Below are positions 1-8,757 of a stretch of DNA of 64,000 bases, one piece after another (the stretch's first letter is position 1; each line of letters begins with the position of its first letter). The position numbers and the translations under genes were made by a program. Location: NCBI RefSeq assembly GCF_001650875.1, contig NZ_LXYI01000015.1, positions 1-64,000 of the forward strand, written 5' to 3'. The DNA comes from Sulfitobacter sp. EhC04 (GTDB lineage Bacteria; Pseudomonadota; Alphaproteobacteria; Rhodobacterales; Rhodobacteraceae). Below the pieces are notes generated by a model. It made no database searches, was not told the origin of the DNA, and saw only the letters and a list, made by a program, of their open reading frames with translations.

Positions 1-345
1 CGCTGCAGCTCCCGCTGACAGCAGCCACAAACCTTGGACTTTGCTGCCGTTCGCAAAGCCGCGCATCGTTGGGCCGTGGCGCGGCGATCCGACCTCAGTG
101 ATTGGCAGTTTATGGCAGCCACGCACCTCCTAACTATCTGTCAGACACTACAGAAGCCAAATCGCCGTGCCGCGGGACGGCCCGTCATGTCGCAGACATG
201 CCTCTGGCATGATGCGCGGCGGCCTGTGGCCTTGATTCCGCGCGGGTGGAATGCGGCAAGGGCTCCTCCCCGCCCATCGCCGCGATCTGCGTGAAGGTCC
301 GGTTTCCCAGCAAAAACCTGAACCAGGCATTTCGGTTGCCACCGC
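1..345. other. Gene-free stretch at window start
   Basis: I see no convincing gene here on either strand. The open frames are short, mutually overlapping and resemble no family I know. Positions 42-58 hold a 17-base string (TGCTGCCGTTCGCAAAG) that recurs at 41499-41515, also in front of a gene, so part of this stretch may be a dispersed intergenic element or decayed sequence. Confidence 0.5.
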
Positions 346-1266
346 TCAGCCCGCATTCGCCGCCCGCATCTGGCGCAGCATCGCCGTGGAGTAGATCACC
401 AGCGCGAGCCAGATCATCGGAAAGGCAATCGCGCGGGCGCGGCCAAAGGGTTCTTCGAACACCAGCACGGCACAGAGGAAGATCATCGTCGGCGCGATGT
501 ATTGCAGGATGCCGATGGTAGACAGCCGCAACAGCTTGGCCCCGTTGGCATAAATCATCAGCGGCACCGCCGTGATCACGCCACAGCCGACCAGCAGCCA
601 GAAATCGCGCCCGAAGTCGAAGCTGAAATGCGACGTGCCGGTGGCTGTCAGATATGCCAGATAGCCCAGCGCGGGCAGGATCAGGATCAGCACCTCCAGC
701 AGGAACCCCTGGTTGGGTCCGATCGGCAGGCTTTTCTTGCACAAGGCATAAAAGCCCCAGGACACCGTCAGCCCCAGCGCGGCCCAGGGCATCCGGCCCG
801 CGTCGACCGCCAGCACCAGCACCGCGCAGGCGGCAAGTGCAATGGCCACCATCTGCGCGCGGTTCAGCCGCTCTCCCAAAAGGACCGCCGCCAGGAAAAT
901 GCTGAACAGCGGGTTGATGTAGTACCCCAGCGCCGCATCCAGCGCGTGGCCCGAGTTGATCGCCCAGACATAGATCCCCCAGTTGATCGAGATCAGCGCC
1001 GCCGTCACGCAGCCCATGCCCAGCATCCGGGGCGACCTCAGCGCCTCGCGCAGGGCGTCGGTGCGGCGCAGCACAATCAGCACGGCGGCGGCAATCGGCA
1101 GCGACCACAACACGCGATGCGCCACGATCTCTGCCGCCGGGATATGCGACAGCAGTTTCATGTAAAGCGGCAGGAACCCCCACAACCCATAAGCGGTGAT
1201 GGCAAAGCCAAGGCCCAGGGGCGTGTCTTCGTTTGTGACGGGGGTCAGGCTGTCGGGGTTGCGCAT
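346..1266 (-). CDS. rarD: EamA-family transporter RarD
   Basis: This is a 306-residue integral membrane protein of the drug/metabolite transporter superfamily. The RarD-type opening (GLGFAITAYGLWGFLPLYMKLL) is followed by AAEIVAHRVLWSLP and about ten hydrophobic segments, and the NWGIYVWAINSGH and ALGYYINPL motifs are typical of RarD. The substrate is unknown for the family. An upstream in-frame ATG at 1299 exists, but the ATG at 1266 has an AAAGGA ribosome site about 9 bases before it and matches the usual family start, so I chose it. The gene stands alone downstream of the seven-gene demethylation operon and on the same strand, 68 bases away, so read-through from that operon is possible. 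Confidence 0.9.
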   Translation of the reverse strand: MRNPDSLTPVTNEDTPLGLGFAITAYGLWGFLPLYMKLLSHIPAAEIVAHRVLWSLPIAAAVLIVLRRTDALREALRSPRMLGMGCVTAALISINWGIYVWAINSGHALDAALGYYINPLFSIFLAAVLLGERLNRAQMVAIALAACAVLVLAVDAGRMPWAALGLTVSWGFYALCKKSLPIGPNQGFLLEVLILILPALGYLAYLTATGTSHFSFDFGRDFWLLVGCGVITAVPLMIYANGAKLLRLSTIGILQYIAPTMIFLCAVLVFEEPFGRARAIAFPMIWLALVIYSTAMLRQMRAANAG

Positions 1267-1334
1267 CTGTAACGGTCCTTTGCGCCTAGGGGTAGGCAAC
1301 CCGCCGGGCGGAGGGAAGGATAACTTTGTACCCG

Positions 1335-3779
1335 TTACATTTTCGCCCGCGCGCCTGTCGGATCATACATCGGCTTCAGCGAGGCCTCTGCCCTGACCCG
1401 CACGCCTGCCACGTCGATCTCATAGGTCGAGGCCAGCAGATCAGCCGCCGTTTCCCCGACGCAAGGGACATAGCCCATGCCCATCGCGCCGCCCAGCGCA
1501 TGGCCATAAGCCCCGGAACTCAGGAAACCGACGATCTGGCCGTCCCGCAGCACCGGCTCATTGTGATAGAGCAGCGGTTCAGGATCGGTCAGGCGGAATT
1601 GCAGCATCCGCCGGTCCAGCCCCGCCTCACGCTTGCGCAGCACGGCGTCGCGCCCGATAAAGTCCGACTTGTCAGTCTTCACGGCAAAGCCAAGCCCGGC
1701 TTCCAGCACATGATCCTCTGACGTGATGTCATGGCCAAAGTGGCGGAACCCCTTTTCGATGCGGCAACTGTCCATCATGTGCATGCCACACAGGCGCAGG
1801 CCCAGGTCCTGCCCGGCCTCTGCCAGCACCTCGAACACATGGGCGGACTGATCGGCGCTGACATAGATTTCCCAGCCCAATTCGCCCACATAGGTAACCC
1901 GGTGCACGCGGGCCAGCCCCATGCCGATCTCGATCTCCTGCGCCGTGCCAAAGGGGTTCACCGCATTGGAAAAATCATTCGGTGACACCTGCTGCAACAG
2001 ATCACGCGCGCGCGGCCCCATCACGGCTAGCACCCCTTCGCCCGCCGTCACATCGGTGATCACGACGTTGAAATCACCCTGATGGCGGCGCATCCATGTC
2101 TGATCCGCCAGCCGGGTCGCGGCGGGGGTGACCACCAGATAGGCCAGTTCGGACAGGCGGGTGACGGTCACATCCGCCTCGATCCCCGCATGATGGTTCA
2201 GGAACTGGGTATAAACGATCTTGCCCAGCGGCACGTCATACTGCCCGCCGCCGATGTGGTTGAGGAATGCGCAGGCATCGCGCCCCTCCACCCGGATCTT
2301 GCCAAAGGAGGACATGTCGTACATGCCGACATGCTCGCGCACCGCCATGTGTTCTGCGGCCACGTTGTCAAAGAAGTTCTGCCGCTTCCAACTGTAGTGA
2401 TAGGCGCGGTCCTGCCCCGGTTCGGCGAACCAGTTGGCGCGCTCCCAGCCTGCCAATTCGCCCATGACGGCACCACGTTCCAGCAGATGGGCATGGAACG
2501 GGCTGCGCCGCACGCCGCGCGCGGTGGCCTTTTGCCGGTAGGGGTAGTGATCGGCATAAAGCAGGCCCAGCGTTTCGATGGACCGCCGGGCCAGATAGCG
2601 GCGGTTGCCCTGAAACGGCTGCATCCGGCTGATGTCCACATCACCCAGGTCAAAAGGCTTTTCGCCCGCGTCCATCCATTGCGCCAGCGCCATGCCTGCG
2701 CCCCCCGCCGACTGGATGCCGATTGAGTTGAAACCGGCCGCGACCCAGACATTGTCCATCTCCGGCGCAAGGCCAAGGTGATAGGCGTCATCGGGGGTAA
2801 AGCTCTCGGGGCCATTGAAAAACGTATGTATCCCCGCCTCGGCCAGCATCGGCATGCGGTTCACCGCCGCCTCTAGGATCGGCTCGAAATGGTCGAAATC
2901 CTCAGGCAATTGGTCAAACTCGAAATCCGCAGGAATGCCGTCCAGCGCCCAGGGTTTGGCCTGCGGCTCGAACGCGCCCAGCAGGATCTTGCCCGCGTCT
3001 TCCTTGAAATAGGCGCATTCGTCCGGCACCCGCAGGACCGGCAGTTGGGTGAGGCCCGCAATCGCCTCTGTCACGATGTAGAAATGTTCGCAGGCTTGCA
3101 GCGGGACGTTCACGCCCAGCATCTGCCCCACCTCGCGGCCCCACATGCCGGCACAGTTCACCACCATGTCGCAGGCGATATGCCCGCTGTCGCCGCCCTG
3201 TTCCCAATCGACCCCGGTGATGCGGCGGCCTTGCCGGGTCACGCCGGTGGCGCGGGTCCGCTCGAATATCTGCCCACCGCGCTGCCGCGCGCCCTTGGCC
3301 AATGCCAGCGCGATGTTGGCCGGGTCGCCCTGCCCGTCCTTGCCAAGGTAGACACCGCCCCTGACCTCCCCGATGTTGAGGTGGGGATATTTGTCCTTCA
3401 CCTCTGCCGCGCTGATCTCCTCCGCCTCCACGCCAAAGGCGCGGGCCATGGCAGCCTGGCGGTTGATCTCTTCAAGCCGTTCACCGGTCAGGGCAACGGT
3501 GATCGAACCGCAACGCTTGAACCCTGTCGCAACGCCCGTTTCGTCCTGCAAGTTGCCGTATAACTCTTGCGAGTATTTCGCGAGCTTCGTCATGTTGGCA
3601 GAGGCGCGCAATTGCGCGATCAGCCCCGCAGCGTGCCAGGTGGTCCCGGAGGTGAGTTGTTTGCGTTCCAGCAGTACCACGTCCTGCCACCCCAGCTTGG
3701 TGAGGTGGTAAGCGACGGAACAGCCGATGATGCCGCCCCCGATGATGACAACACGGGCCTGGGTGGGGATGACAGCCAT
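1335..3779 (-). CDS. FAD-dependent oxidoreductase/GcvT-family dehydrogenase (DMGDH/sarcosine dehydrogenase-like)
   Basis: This 814-residue enzyme fuses an N-terminal DAO-type FAD domain to a C-terminal aminomethyltransferase (GcvT) domain, the layout of dimethylglycine and sarcosine dehydrogenases. The dinucleotide motif IIGGGIIG is at residues 12-19. His49 in GTTWHAAGL is the residue that carries covalent FAD in dimethylglycine dehydrogenase. The second half (from about residue 430) carries GcvT features such as GELGWEIYV and a late EKGFRHFGHD stretch. The family oxidatively removes an N-methyl group and passes it to tetrahydrofolate. It is the last gene of the operon, 11 bases after the homocysteine S-methyltransferase gene. 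The substrate cannot be read from sequence: dimethylglycine, sarcosine or another N-methylated compound are all possible. It is paralogous to the product of 5301-7748. Confidence 0.88.
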   Translation of the reverse strand: MAVIPTQARVVIIGGGIIGCSVAYHLTKLGWQDVVLLERKQLTSGTTWHAAGLIAQLRASANMTKLAKYSQELYGNLQDETGVATGFKRCGSITVALTGERLEEINRQAAMARAFGVEAEEISAAEVKDKYPHLNIGEVRGGVYLGKDGQGDPANIALALAKGARQRGGQIFERTRATGVTRQGRRITGVDWEQGGDSGHIACDMVVNCAGMWGREVGQMLGVNVPLQACEHFYIVTEAIAGLTQLPVLRVPDECAYFKEDAGKILLGAFEPQAKPWALDGIPADFEFDQLPEDFDHFEPILEAAVNRMPMLAEAGIHTFFNGPESFTPDDAYHLGLAPEMDNVWVAAGFNSIGIQSAGGAGMALAQWMDAGEKPFDLGDVDISRMQPFQGNRRYLARRSIETLGLLYADHYPYRQKATARGVRRSPFHAHLLERGAVMGELAGWERANWFAEPGQDRAYHYSWKRQNFFDNVAAEHMAVREHVGMYDMSSFGKIRVEGRDACAFLNHIGGGQYDVPLGKIVYTQFLNHHAGIEADVTVTRLSELAYLVVTPAATRLADQTWMRRHQGDFNVVITDVTAGEGVLAVMGPRARDLLQQVSPNDFSNAVNPFGTAQEIEIGMGLARVHRVTYVGELGWEIYVSADQSAHVFEVLAEAGQDLGLRLCGMHMMDSCRIEKGFRHFGHDITSEDHVLEAGLGFAVKTDKSDFIGRDAVLRKREAGLDRRMLQFRLTDPEPLLYHNEPVLRDGQIVGFLSSGAYGHALGGAMGMGYVPCVGETAADLLASTYEIDVAGVRVRAEASLKPMYDPTGARAKM

Positions 3780-3790
3780 ATCAGGTGACC

Positions 3791-4672
3791 TCAGACAATG
3801 GAGTGACCCGCCGCACGCAGGCGGCGGGCGATTTCGGCAATATGCGCGGGGCTGACTTCGCAGCAGCCGCCGACGATGCTGGCCCCGGCATCGACCCAGC
3901 GCAGGACATGATCGGCGTAGCGTTCCGGCGTCAGATCGCGCCGCATGCTCAGGCTGTCCACGGTTGGCTTGTCCTCCAGAAAGCCCTCGGTAATCTGCTC
4001 GAACGCATTGGCGTAGGCGCCGAAGGGCAGACCGGATTGCGCCAGTATCGGCATCGCACTGTCAATCGCCTCGGGGACCGAACAATTGACAAGGACCGCC
4101 TGCGCCCGCTCCCGTGCCAGCGACAAAACCTCTGACAACGCCTCGCCCGAGCGCAGCCTCGTGCCGTCCTGATCGTCGACGGTCAGGGCCAGCCAAACGG
4201 GCTTGCCCGCTGTGGCGGCCCCCTTCAGGATGCTTGCGGCATGGGTCAGCGAGGCGACAGTTTCACAGATCAGCAGATCGCAATCGCCGGCAAGCAGCCC
4301 CGCAATCTCGGCATAAAGAACCGCACCGGCATCTGCGTCCGGATGCAGATCGGGCCGGTAAGAGGCCATCAACGGCCCGATGCTGCCCGCGATACGGGTC
4401 GCGCCACTGGCCCGCGCCTCCGCCAGCGCCAGCCTGTGCAACTCCTCGAACCGGTCTTCCAGCGGGGTGCCTGCCAACCTGTCGCGGTGGATGGCATAGG
4501 TGTTGGCCGTGGCCAGCGTCGCCCCGGCCTGCGTAAAATCGCGGTGCACACCGGCCACCATGCCGGGGTTGTCGATCATCACCTGCGTGGACCACAGCGG
4601 TGTCGGGTTGTCGCCGGAACGGTGGATCAATTCCTGCCCCATGCCGCCATCAAGCAGCGTTATATCACTCAT
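3791..4672 (-). CDS. Homocysteine S-methyltransferase family protein
   Basis: The 293-residue product belongs to the zinc-dependent homocysteine S-methyltransferase family (BHMT/MHT type), a TIM-barrel enzyme that moves a methyl group from a sulfonium or betaine donor to homocysteine to make methionine. It opens with LLDGGMGQEL. The three zinc-binding cysteines are present: one in VLVNCSVPEA and the adjacent pair in GGCCEVSPAHI near the C-terminus. The ATG at 4672 overlaps the stop of the preceding LysE gene in an ATGA junction, which argues for this start over longer in-frame options. Placed between two N-demethylating dehydrogenases, a betaine or similar methyl donor is plausible, but S-methylmethionine cannot be excluded. 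Confidence 0.88.
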   Translation of the reverse strand: MSDITLLDGGMGQELIHRSGDNPTPLWSTQVMIDNPGMVAGVHRDFTQAGATLATANTYAIHRDRLAGTPLEDRFEELHRLALAEARASGATRIAGSIGPLMASYRPDLHPDADAGAVLYAEIAGLLAGDCDLLICETVASLTHAASILKGAATAGKPVWLALTVDDQDGTRLRSGEALSEVLSLARERAQAVLVNCSVPEAIDSAMPILAQSGLPFGAYANAFEQITEGFLEDKPTVDSLSMRRDLTPERYADHVLRWVDAGASIVGGCCEVSPAHIAEIARRLRAAGHSIV

Positions 4673-5304
4673 TGCCGTGCCTCGGCGCTCAGGTCGCGGC
4701 TGGCCAGCAGGGCTGCCGCGACGATCATCAGCGCGCCGGATATCCGGTTCACCCAGACCCCGCTCAGCGCGCGCAGACGCCCAAGTGTCCGCGTTGCGGT
4801 CCACCCCCAAAGCAGCAGCACCGCACCATCGACAAGCAGATAGGTGACCCCAAGGATCAGCAGTTGCGGCAGGACGGCCTGAGCCGGGTCGATGAACTGC
4901 GGGAAAAGCGCGCCAAAGAACACAACCGCATATGGGTTGGCGGAGGAGGTCAGGAACCCCTGTCGGAACAGGACGCTCGTGCGCGCCTCGCGGGCAGCAC
5001 CCGGTTCAACCGCGCCGCCCCTTGTCATCATCAGGCGCACTCCGATCCACCCAAGATAGGCCACGCCAACCCATTTGATGATCCAGATCGCATCGGCAGA
5101 GGCCGCGATGATTGCCGTCAGGCCAAAGGCCGCCGCCGTCATTTGCAGCGCATTGGCCGACAGATCACCCGTTATCGTTGCCGCACTACGCCGCAGCCCG
5201 TGGCGCAGCGAATTGGAGATGATCAAAAGCTGGCTCGTGTCCGGCGGCGTCAGAAAGAAAGCGGCCAGCACCCCCAGATAGATCAGATATGTCTCGATGC
5301 TCAT
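4669..5304 (-). CDS. LysE-family exporter
   Basis: This is a 211-residue membrane protein of the LysE/RhtB amino-acid exporter family. It begins with the hydrophobic stretch TYLIYLGVLAAFFLTPPDTSQLL, has the ISNSLRHGLRRS region that follows the first helix in the family, and carries about six hydrophobic segments. It overlaps the upstream dehydrogenase gene and the downstream methyltransferase gene by 4 bases each (ATGA junctions), so it is translationally coupled inside the operon. It is one of two LysE paralogues there; I infer export of an amino acid that accumulates during demethylation, such as methionine, glycine or an N-methyl amino acid. Confidence 0.85.
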   Translation of the reverse strand: MSIETYLIYLGVLAAFFLTPPDTSQLLIISNSLRHGLRRSAATITGDLSANALQMTAAAFGLTAIIAASADAIWIIKWVGVAYLGWIGVRLMMTRGGAVEPGAAREARTSVLFRQGFLTSSANPYAVVFFGALFPQFIDPAQAVLPQLLILGVTYLLVDGAVLLLWGWTATRTLGRLRALSGVWVNRISGALMIVAAALLASRDLSAEARQ

Positions 5305-7748
5305 GCGCGCAGCCTTTCGTTTTCAGGGTCCCATAGCGGCTGATCCGGTTGCACCACCGCCGGGCAGAGTCTGCCAAAGATGTTGATCTGCACCTGCGTG
5401 CCGGGTGTGGCCAGATCCGCGCGGATGGTGCCCAGCGCGATGGATTTGCCGATCCGGTATCCCCAGTCGCCACTGGTGGTTTCGCCCACCACCTCGCCGT
5501 TGTGCAGAACGGTGGACATATAGGGCGCATCCTGATCGCCCGCCTCGACAATCATGGTGACAAAGCGTTTCTTCACGCCCGCCTGTTTCTCGGACAACAG
5601 CGCGGCCTTGCCGGGGAAGTCCTGCGGTTTGTCAAACCGGATGAAACGGTCCAGCCCCGCCTCCAGCAGGGAATAATCGGTGGACAGGTCCCCCTTCCAG
5701 GTCCGATACCCTTTCTCCATGCGCATCGCGTTCAGCGCATACATGCCAAAGGGTTTCGCCCCGGCACCAAGCACCGCGTCATAAAGCACCGGGATGTCGG
5801 CCATCGCCGCATGGATTTCCCAGCCCAGTTCGCCCGCAAAACTGACCCGCGCCAGGGTGCAGTCAACGCCCGCAACCTGAGCAGGTTGATGGCTCAGCCA
5901 GCCCAGCGACAGGTCGGCTTGCGTTTCGATCGCGGTGAACAGCGCGCGCGACTTGGGGCCGGTCACGATCAGCGTGGAATAGTCACTGGTCTCGTCGGTC
6001 AGGCTCAGCCCTTCGGGCAGGTTCCGCTGCAACAGTTCAAAGTCATGCCACTGCGCAACCGCAGCCGTGATCAGGGTAAAGGCATCCTCCGCCTGCCGCA
6101 TGATCGACATTTCGGTGAGGATGCGGCCCCGGTTGTCAGGGAAATAGCCCAACGTCATGCGCCCGACCTTGGGCAGGGCACCCGCGATGCGCCCCCGCAG
6201 CCATTCCGCCGCGCCCTCGCCGCCAAGGGCGAAGCGCGAGAACCCCGGCAGGTCCAGCACCCCCACCGCGTCGCGGACGGCTTCGACTTCATCCTGAATG
6301 CGGATCGCCCAGGGGCCGTTGCGGTCCCAGGTCTGGGTCGCTGCCTCGGACGTGTCGTCGCCTGGCTGCGCAAACCAGTTGGCGCGCTCCCAGCCGTTAT
6401 AGGCACCCATCTGGCCACCCAACGCAATCACCTTTTCATGGACTGGCGACAGCTTCCTGTCACGCCCCGCAGGCCATGCATGGCGCGGGAAATGCATCGC
6501 GTATTCGTGGCCATAGGTTTCCATCGCCTTGGCAAGGCAATGGTCGTGATCGGTATAATCGGTGTAGCGGCGCGGATCGACGGACCACATGTCCATCTCT
6601 GTCTGTCCGTGCATGATCCATTCCGACAGCACCTTGCCCGCGCCGCCGCCCTGCGCGATCCCGAAGGTGAAAGAATGCCCTTCAAATGCATTGCGAACCC
6701 CCGGCATCGGGCCAACCATGGGCAGCCCGTCAGGGGCATAGGGGATCGGGCCGTTGATGTTGCGCCCCACCCCGGCACTGCCCAGGATCGGCACCCGCGC
6801 CATCGCGTCCTCGATGTAATATTCCAGCCGCTCCAGATCGTCGGGGTAAAGCTGAAAACTGAAATCCTCGGGCATCGGATCATCCGGCGTGACCCAATGC
6901 GCCTTGCAGTTCCGCTCATAGGGGCCAAGGTTCAGACCGTTCTTGTCCTGCCGCAGGTAATAGGATGTATCCACATCGCGCAGCAGCGGCACCTTATGGC
7001 CCTTCTCTCTGGTCCAAGCCTCAAGCTCTGCAATCGGCTCGGTCAGGAAATACTGATGCGACATGGTGACCATCGGCACGGTGCGCCCGCCGAAGGGTTT
7101 GAACATCTCGCCCACACGCTGCGCATAATACCCCGCGCAATTGGCGACAAATTCGCAGCGGATCTCGCCCTTCGGGGTCTTCACGATCCACTCGTCGCCG
7201 TCGCGGTCGATGCCGATGGCCGGGCAGAACCTTTCAATACGCCCCCCCGCATCCCGCGCCCCCTTGGCCAGCGCCTGTGTCAGCTGTGCCGGATCAATGT
7301 CACCATCCAGCGGGTCCCAAAGCCCCCCCATAAGATCATGGGTTTCCATGAAGGGATGCCTTTCCTTCAATTCGTCCGGTGTGCAGACGGTCATTTCCAG
7401 ACCCTGGTACTGCCCCATGGAGGCCACGCGTTCGAATTCCTGCATCCGTTCCTTTGAATGGGCCAGCCGCACGGAGCCGGTGACGTGGTAATTCATCGGA
7501 TAGCCCACGTCCTCGCCCAGAGTGCGGTACATGGCGGCGGCATAGCGCTGCATGTTCATCACCGCCCATGAGCCCGCAAAGTTCGGCACATTGCCGGCCG
7601 CGTGCCAAGTGGACCCCGCGGTCAGTTCGTTCTTTTCCAGCAGGACGCAATCGGACCAGCCCGCCCTGGCCAGATGATAAAGGGTCGAGGCACCCACGAC
7701 GCCGCCGCCGATGATGACAACACGGGCGGTTGTGGGGAACTCACTCAT
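5301..7748 (-). CDS. FAD-dependent oxidoreductase/GcvT-family dehydrogenase (second paralogue)
   Basis: This 815-residue protein has the same FAD plus GcvT architecture as the product of 1335-3779. The motif IIGGGVVG is at residues 12-19, and His49 in AGSTWHAAG is at the covalent-flavin position of dimethylglycine dehydrogenase. The C-terminal half contains FAGELGWEIHA and MEKGYRTWKGDLS, typical of the folate-binding GcvT domain. Substrate-side regions differ clearly from the other copy, for example NVPNFAGSWAVMNM after the WHAAG motif instead of LIAQLRASANMTK. The two enzymes may therefore act on successive intermediates, such as dimethylglycine then sarcosine. A start at 7748 is favoured because it places the FAD motif as in the paralogue and gives an 8-base overlap with the GFA gene. 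A longer frame to 7877 is unlikely. Confidence 0.88.
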   Translation of the reverse strand: MSEFPTTARVVIIGGGVVGASTLYHLARAGWSDCVLLEKNELTAGSTWHAAGNVPNFAGSWAVMNMQRYAAAMYRTLGEDVGYPMNYHVTGSVRLAHSKERMQEFERVASMGQYQGLEMTVCTPDELKERHPFMETHDLMGGLWDPLDGDIDPAQLTQALAKGARDAGGRIERFCPAIGIDRDGDEWIVKTPKGEIRCEFVANCAGYYAQRVGEMFKPFGGRTVPMVTMSHQYFLTEPIAELEAWTREKGHKVPLLRDVDTSYYLRQDKNGLNLGPYERNCKAHWVTPDDPMPEDFSFQLYPDDLERLEYYIEDAMARVPILGSAGVGRNINGPIPYAPDGLPMVGPMPGVRNAFEGHSFTFGIAQGGGAGKVLSEWIMHGQTEMDMWSVDPRRYTDYTDHDHCLAKAMETYGHEYAMHFPRHAWPAGRDRKLSPVHEKVIALGGQMGAYNGWERANWFAQPGDDTSEAATQTWDRNGPWAIRIQDEVEAVRDAVGVLDLPGFSRFALGGEGAAEWLRGRIAGALPKVGRMTLGYFPDNRGRILTEMSIMRQAEDAFTLITAAVAQWHDFELLQRNLPEGLSLTDETSDYSTLIVTGPKSRALFTAIETQADLSLGWLSHQPAQVAGVDCTLARVSFAGELGWEIHAAMADIPVLYDAVLGAGAKPFGMYALNAMRMEKGYRTWKGDLSTDYSLLEAGLDRFIRFDKPQDFPGKAALLSEKQAGVKKRFVTMIVEAGDQDAPYMSTVLHNGEVVGETTSGDWGYRIGKSIALGTIRADLATPGTQVQINIFGRLCPAVVQPDQPLWDPENERLRA

Positions 7749-8124
7749 CTGTCCGTGCCTTCTCTGGGTCGATGCCCGGAATGTCATAATAATCGCCCTT
7801 GTCGGCGGTGAAGATGTGCCGTTCCAGATGCAGACCGGTTTCCCCGTCCAGAGCGCCCAGCGCCACGCCGATTTCATCCTCGTCGTTGCTCTTCCAGAAC
7901 AGGAAGGACCCGCAGGTCGGGCAAAAGCCGCGTTTGGCGCTGTCAGATGCCGCGTACCAGCGCACCGGGCCGGTCATCCTGAACCCCGCCATCCAGACGT
8001 TCACGGACGCCCAGTAATGGCCCGATTGCTTGCGGCACTGGCTGCAATGGCAGGCCGCCGGGTCGCGTGCCGTCCGGTCTGCGGTGAATGTGATCTTGCC
8101 GCACAGGCAGCTGCCTTTGAGCAT
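7741..8124 (-). CDS. GFA-family (formaldehyde-activating-like) zinc protein
   Basis: The product is 127 residues and has the zinc cysteine pattern of the GFA fold: CLCGK near the N-terminus, ACHCSQCRKQSG in the middle and FCPTCGSFLFW later. The founding member helps formaldehyde react with glutathione, but many relatives have other or unknown roles. Its place between a LysE gene and a demethylating dehydrogenase supports a role in handling formaldehyde released when folate is limiting; that is an inference. The stop overlaps the start of the downstream dehydrogenase by 8 bases, and the gene begins only 3 bases after the upstream LysE gene. Confidence 0.85.
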   Translation of the reverse strand: MLKGSCLCGKITFTADRTARDPAACHCSQCRKQSGHYWASVNVWMAGFRMTGPVRWYAASDSAKRGFCPTCGSFLFWKSNDEDEIGVALGALDGETGLHLERHIFTADKGDYYDIPGIDPEKARTDE

Positions 8125-8127
8125 GGT

Positions 8128-8748
8128 TCAACTCCTTGTCGGGGTGGTGGCAGTGCCCAGCAGGACACCGTAGATGATGAAACAAAGCGCCATGACCCGG
8201 CGCACCCAGATGTTAAAGACCGCCCCCAGCGCCGCCCGCCCGATGCCCGCGCCAAGCGCGGTAAAGGTGACATAGCTGAGCGCCGTCAGCGTCAGCGCGG
8301 TGGGGAAAATGACCACCATCTGTTCCCAGATCGGGACGTTCGGCTGCACAAACTGCGAAAAGGCGGCAAGATAACCTGCGACGGACTTGGGGTTGATCGT
8401 GGCGATGGCAAGCGCCCGGAGGTAGACCGACTTTGCAGGCCGGTCCGAAACCGTGACCGGGGTTCCGGCCATCACCCATCCGCGTATCCCGAGATAGATC
8501 AGAAACCCCGCGCCAATCCATTTGGCCACCGTAAACGCCGTCTGCGACGCGGCAAGCAGTGCCGTGACCCCAAGCACGGAAAGCAGCAGGAACAATGTGG
8601 CTTGCGTGAGGATTGCCAGCACCCCGATCAGGCCGCGCCGGAAACCAATGGTCATGCCGTTGGTGATGCAATTGACCGCATTCGGCCCCGGCGTGGTGAC
8701 AAATACCAGCCAGAAAAGGGCAAATACGGTCCAGGCTTCAAAGCTCAT
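8128..8748 (-). CDS. LysE-family translocator
   Basis: This 206-residue protein is a LysE/RhtB exporter. After the first helix comes the family signature TPGPNAVNCITNGMTIGFRRGL, and further helices follow (AILTQATLFLLLSVLGVTALL, WIGAGFLIYLGIRGW). It lies 9 bases downstream of the XRE/cupin regulator gene and 3 bases upstream of the GFA gene, so it is the first structural gene of the operon. It is a distant paralogue of the exporter at 4669-5304. An LysE exporter directly next to a local regulator often means that the exported amino acid, or something related, is the signal; here that is only a suggestion. Confidence 0.88.
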   Translation of the reverse strand: MSFEAWTVFALFWLVFVTTPGPNAVNCITNGMTIGFRRGLIGVLAILTQATLFLLLSVLGVTALLAASQTAFTVAKWIGAGFLIYLGIRGWVMAGTPVTVSDRPAKSVYLRALAIATINPKSVAGYLAAFSQFVQPNVPIWEQMVVIFPTALTLTALSYVTFTALGAGIGRAALGAVFNIWVRRVMALCFIIYGVLLGTATTPTRS

Positions 8749-8757
8749 GTCATTTAC

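Noticed and set aside
5349-7457. 702-codon open frame on the plus strand
   Set aside because: It is the antisense shadow of the FAD/GcvT gene at 5301-7748; composition is rich in His, Arg and Gln and no family motif is visible.
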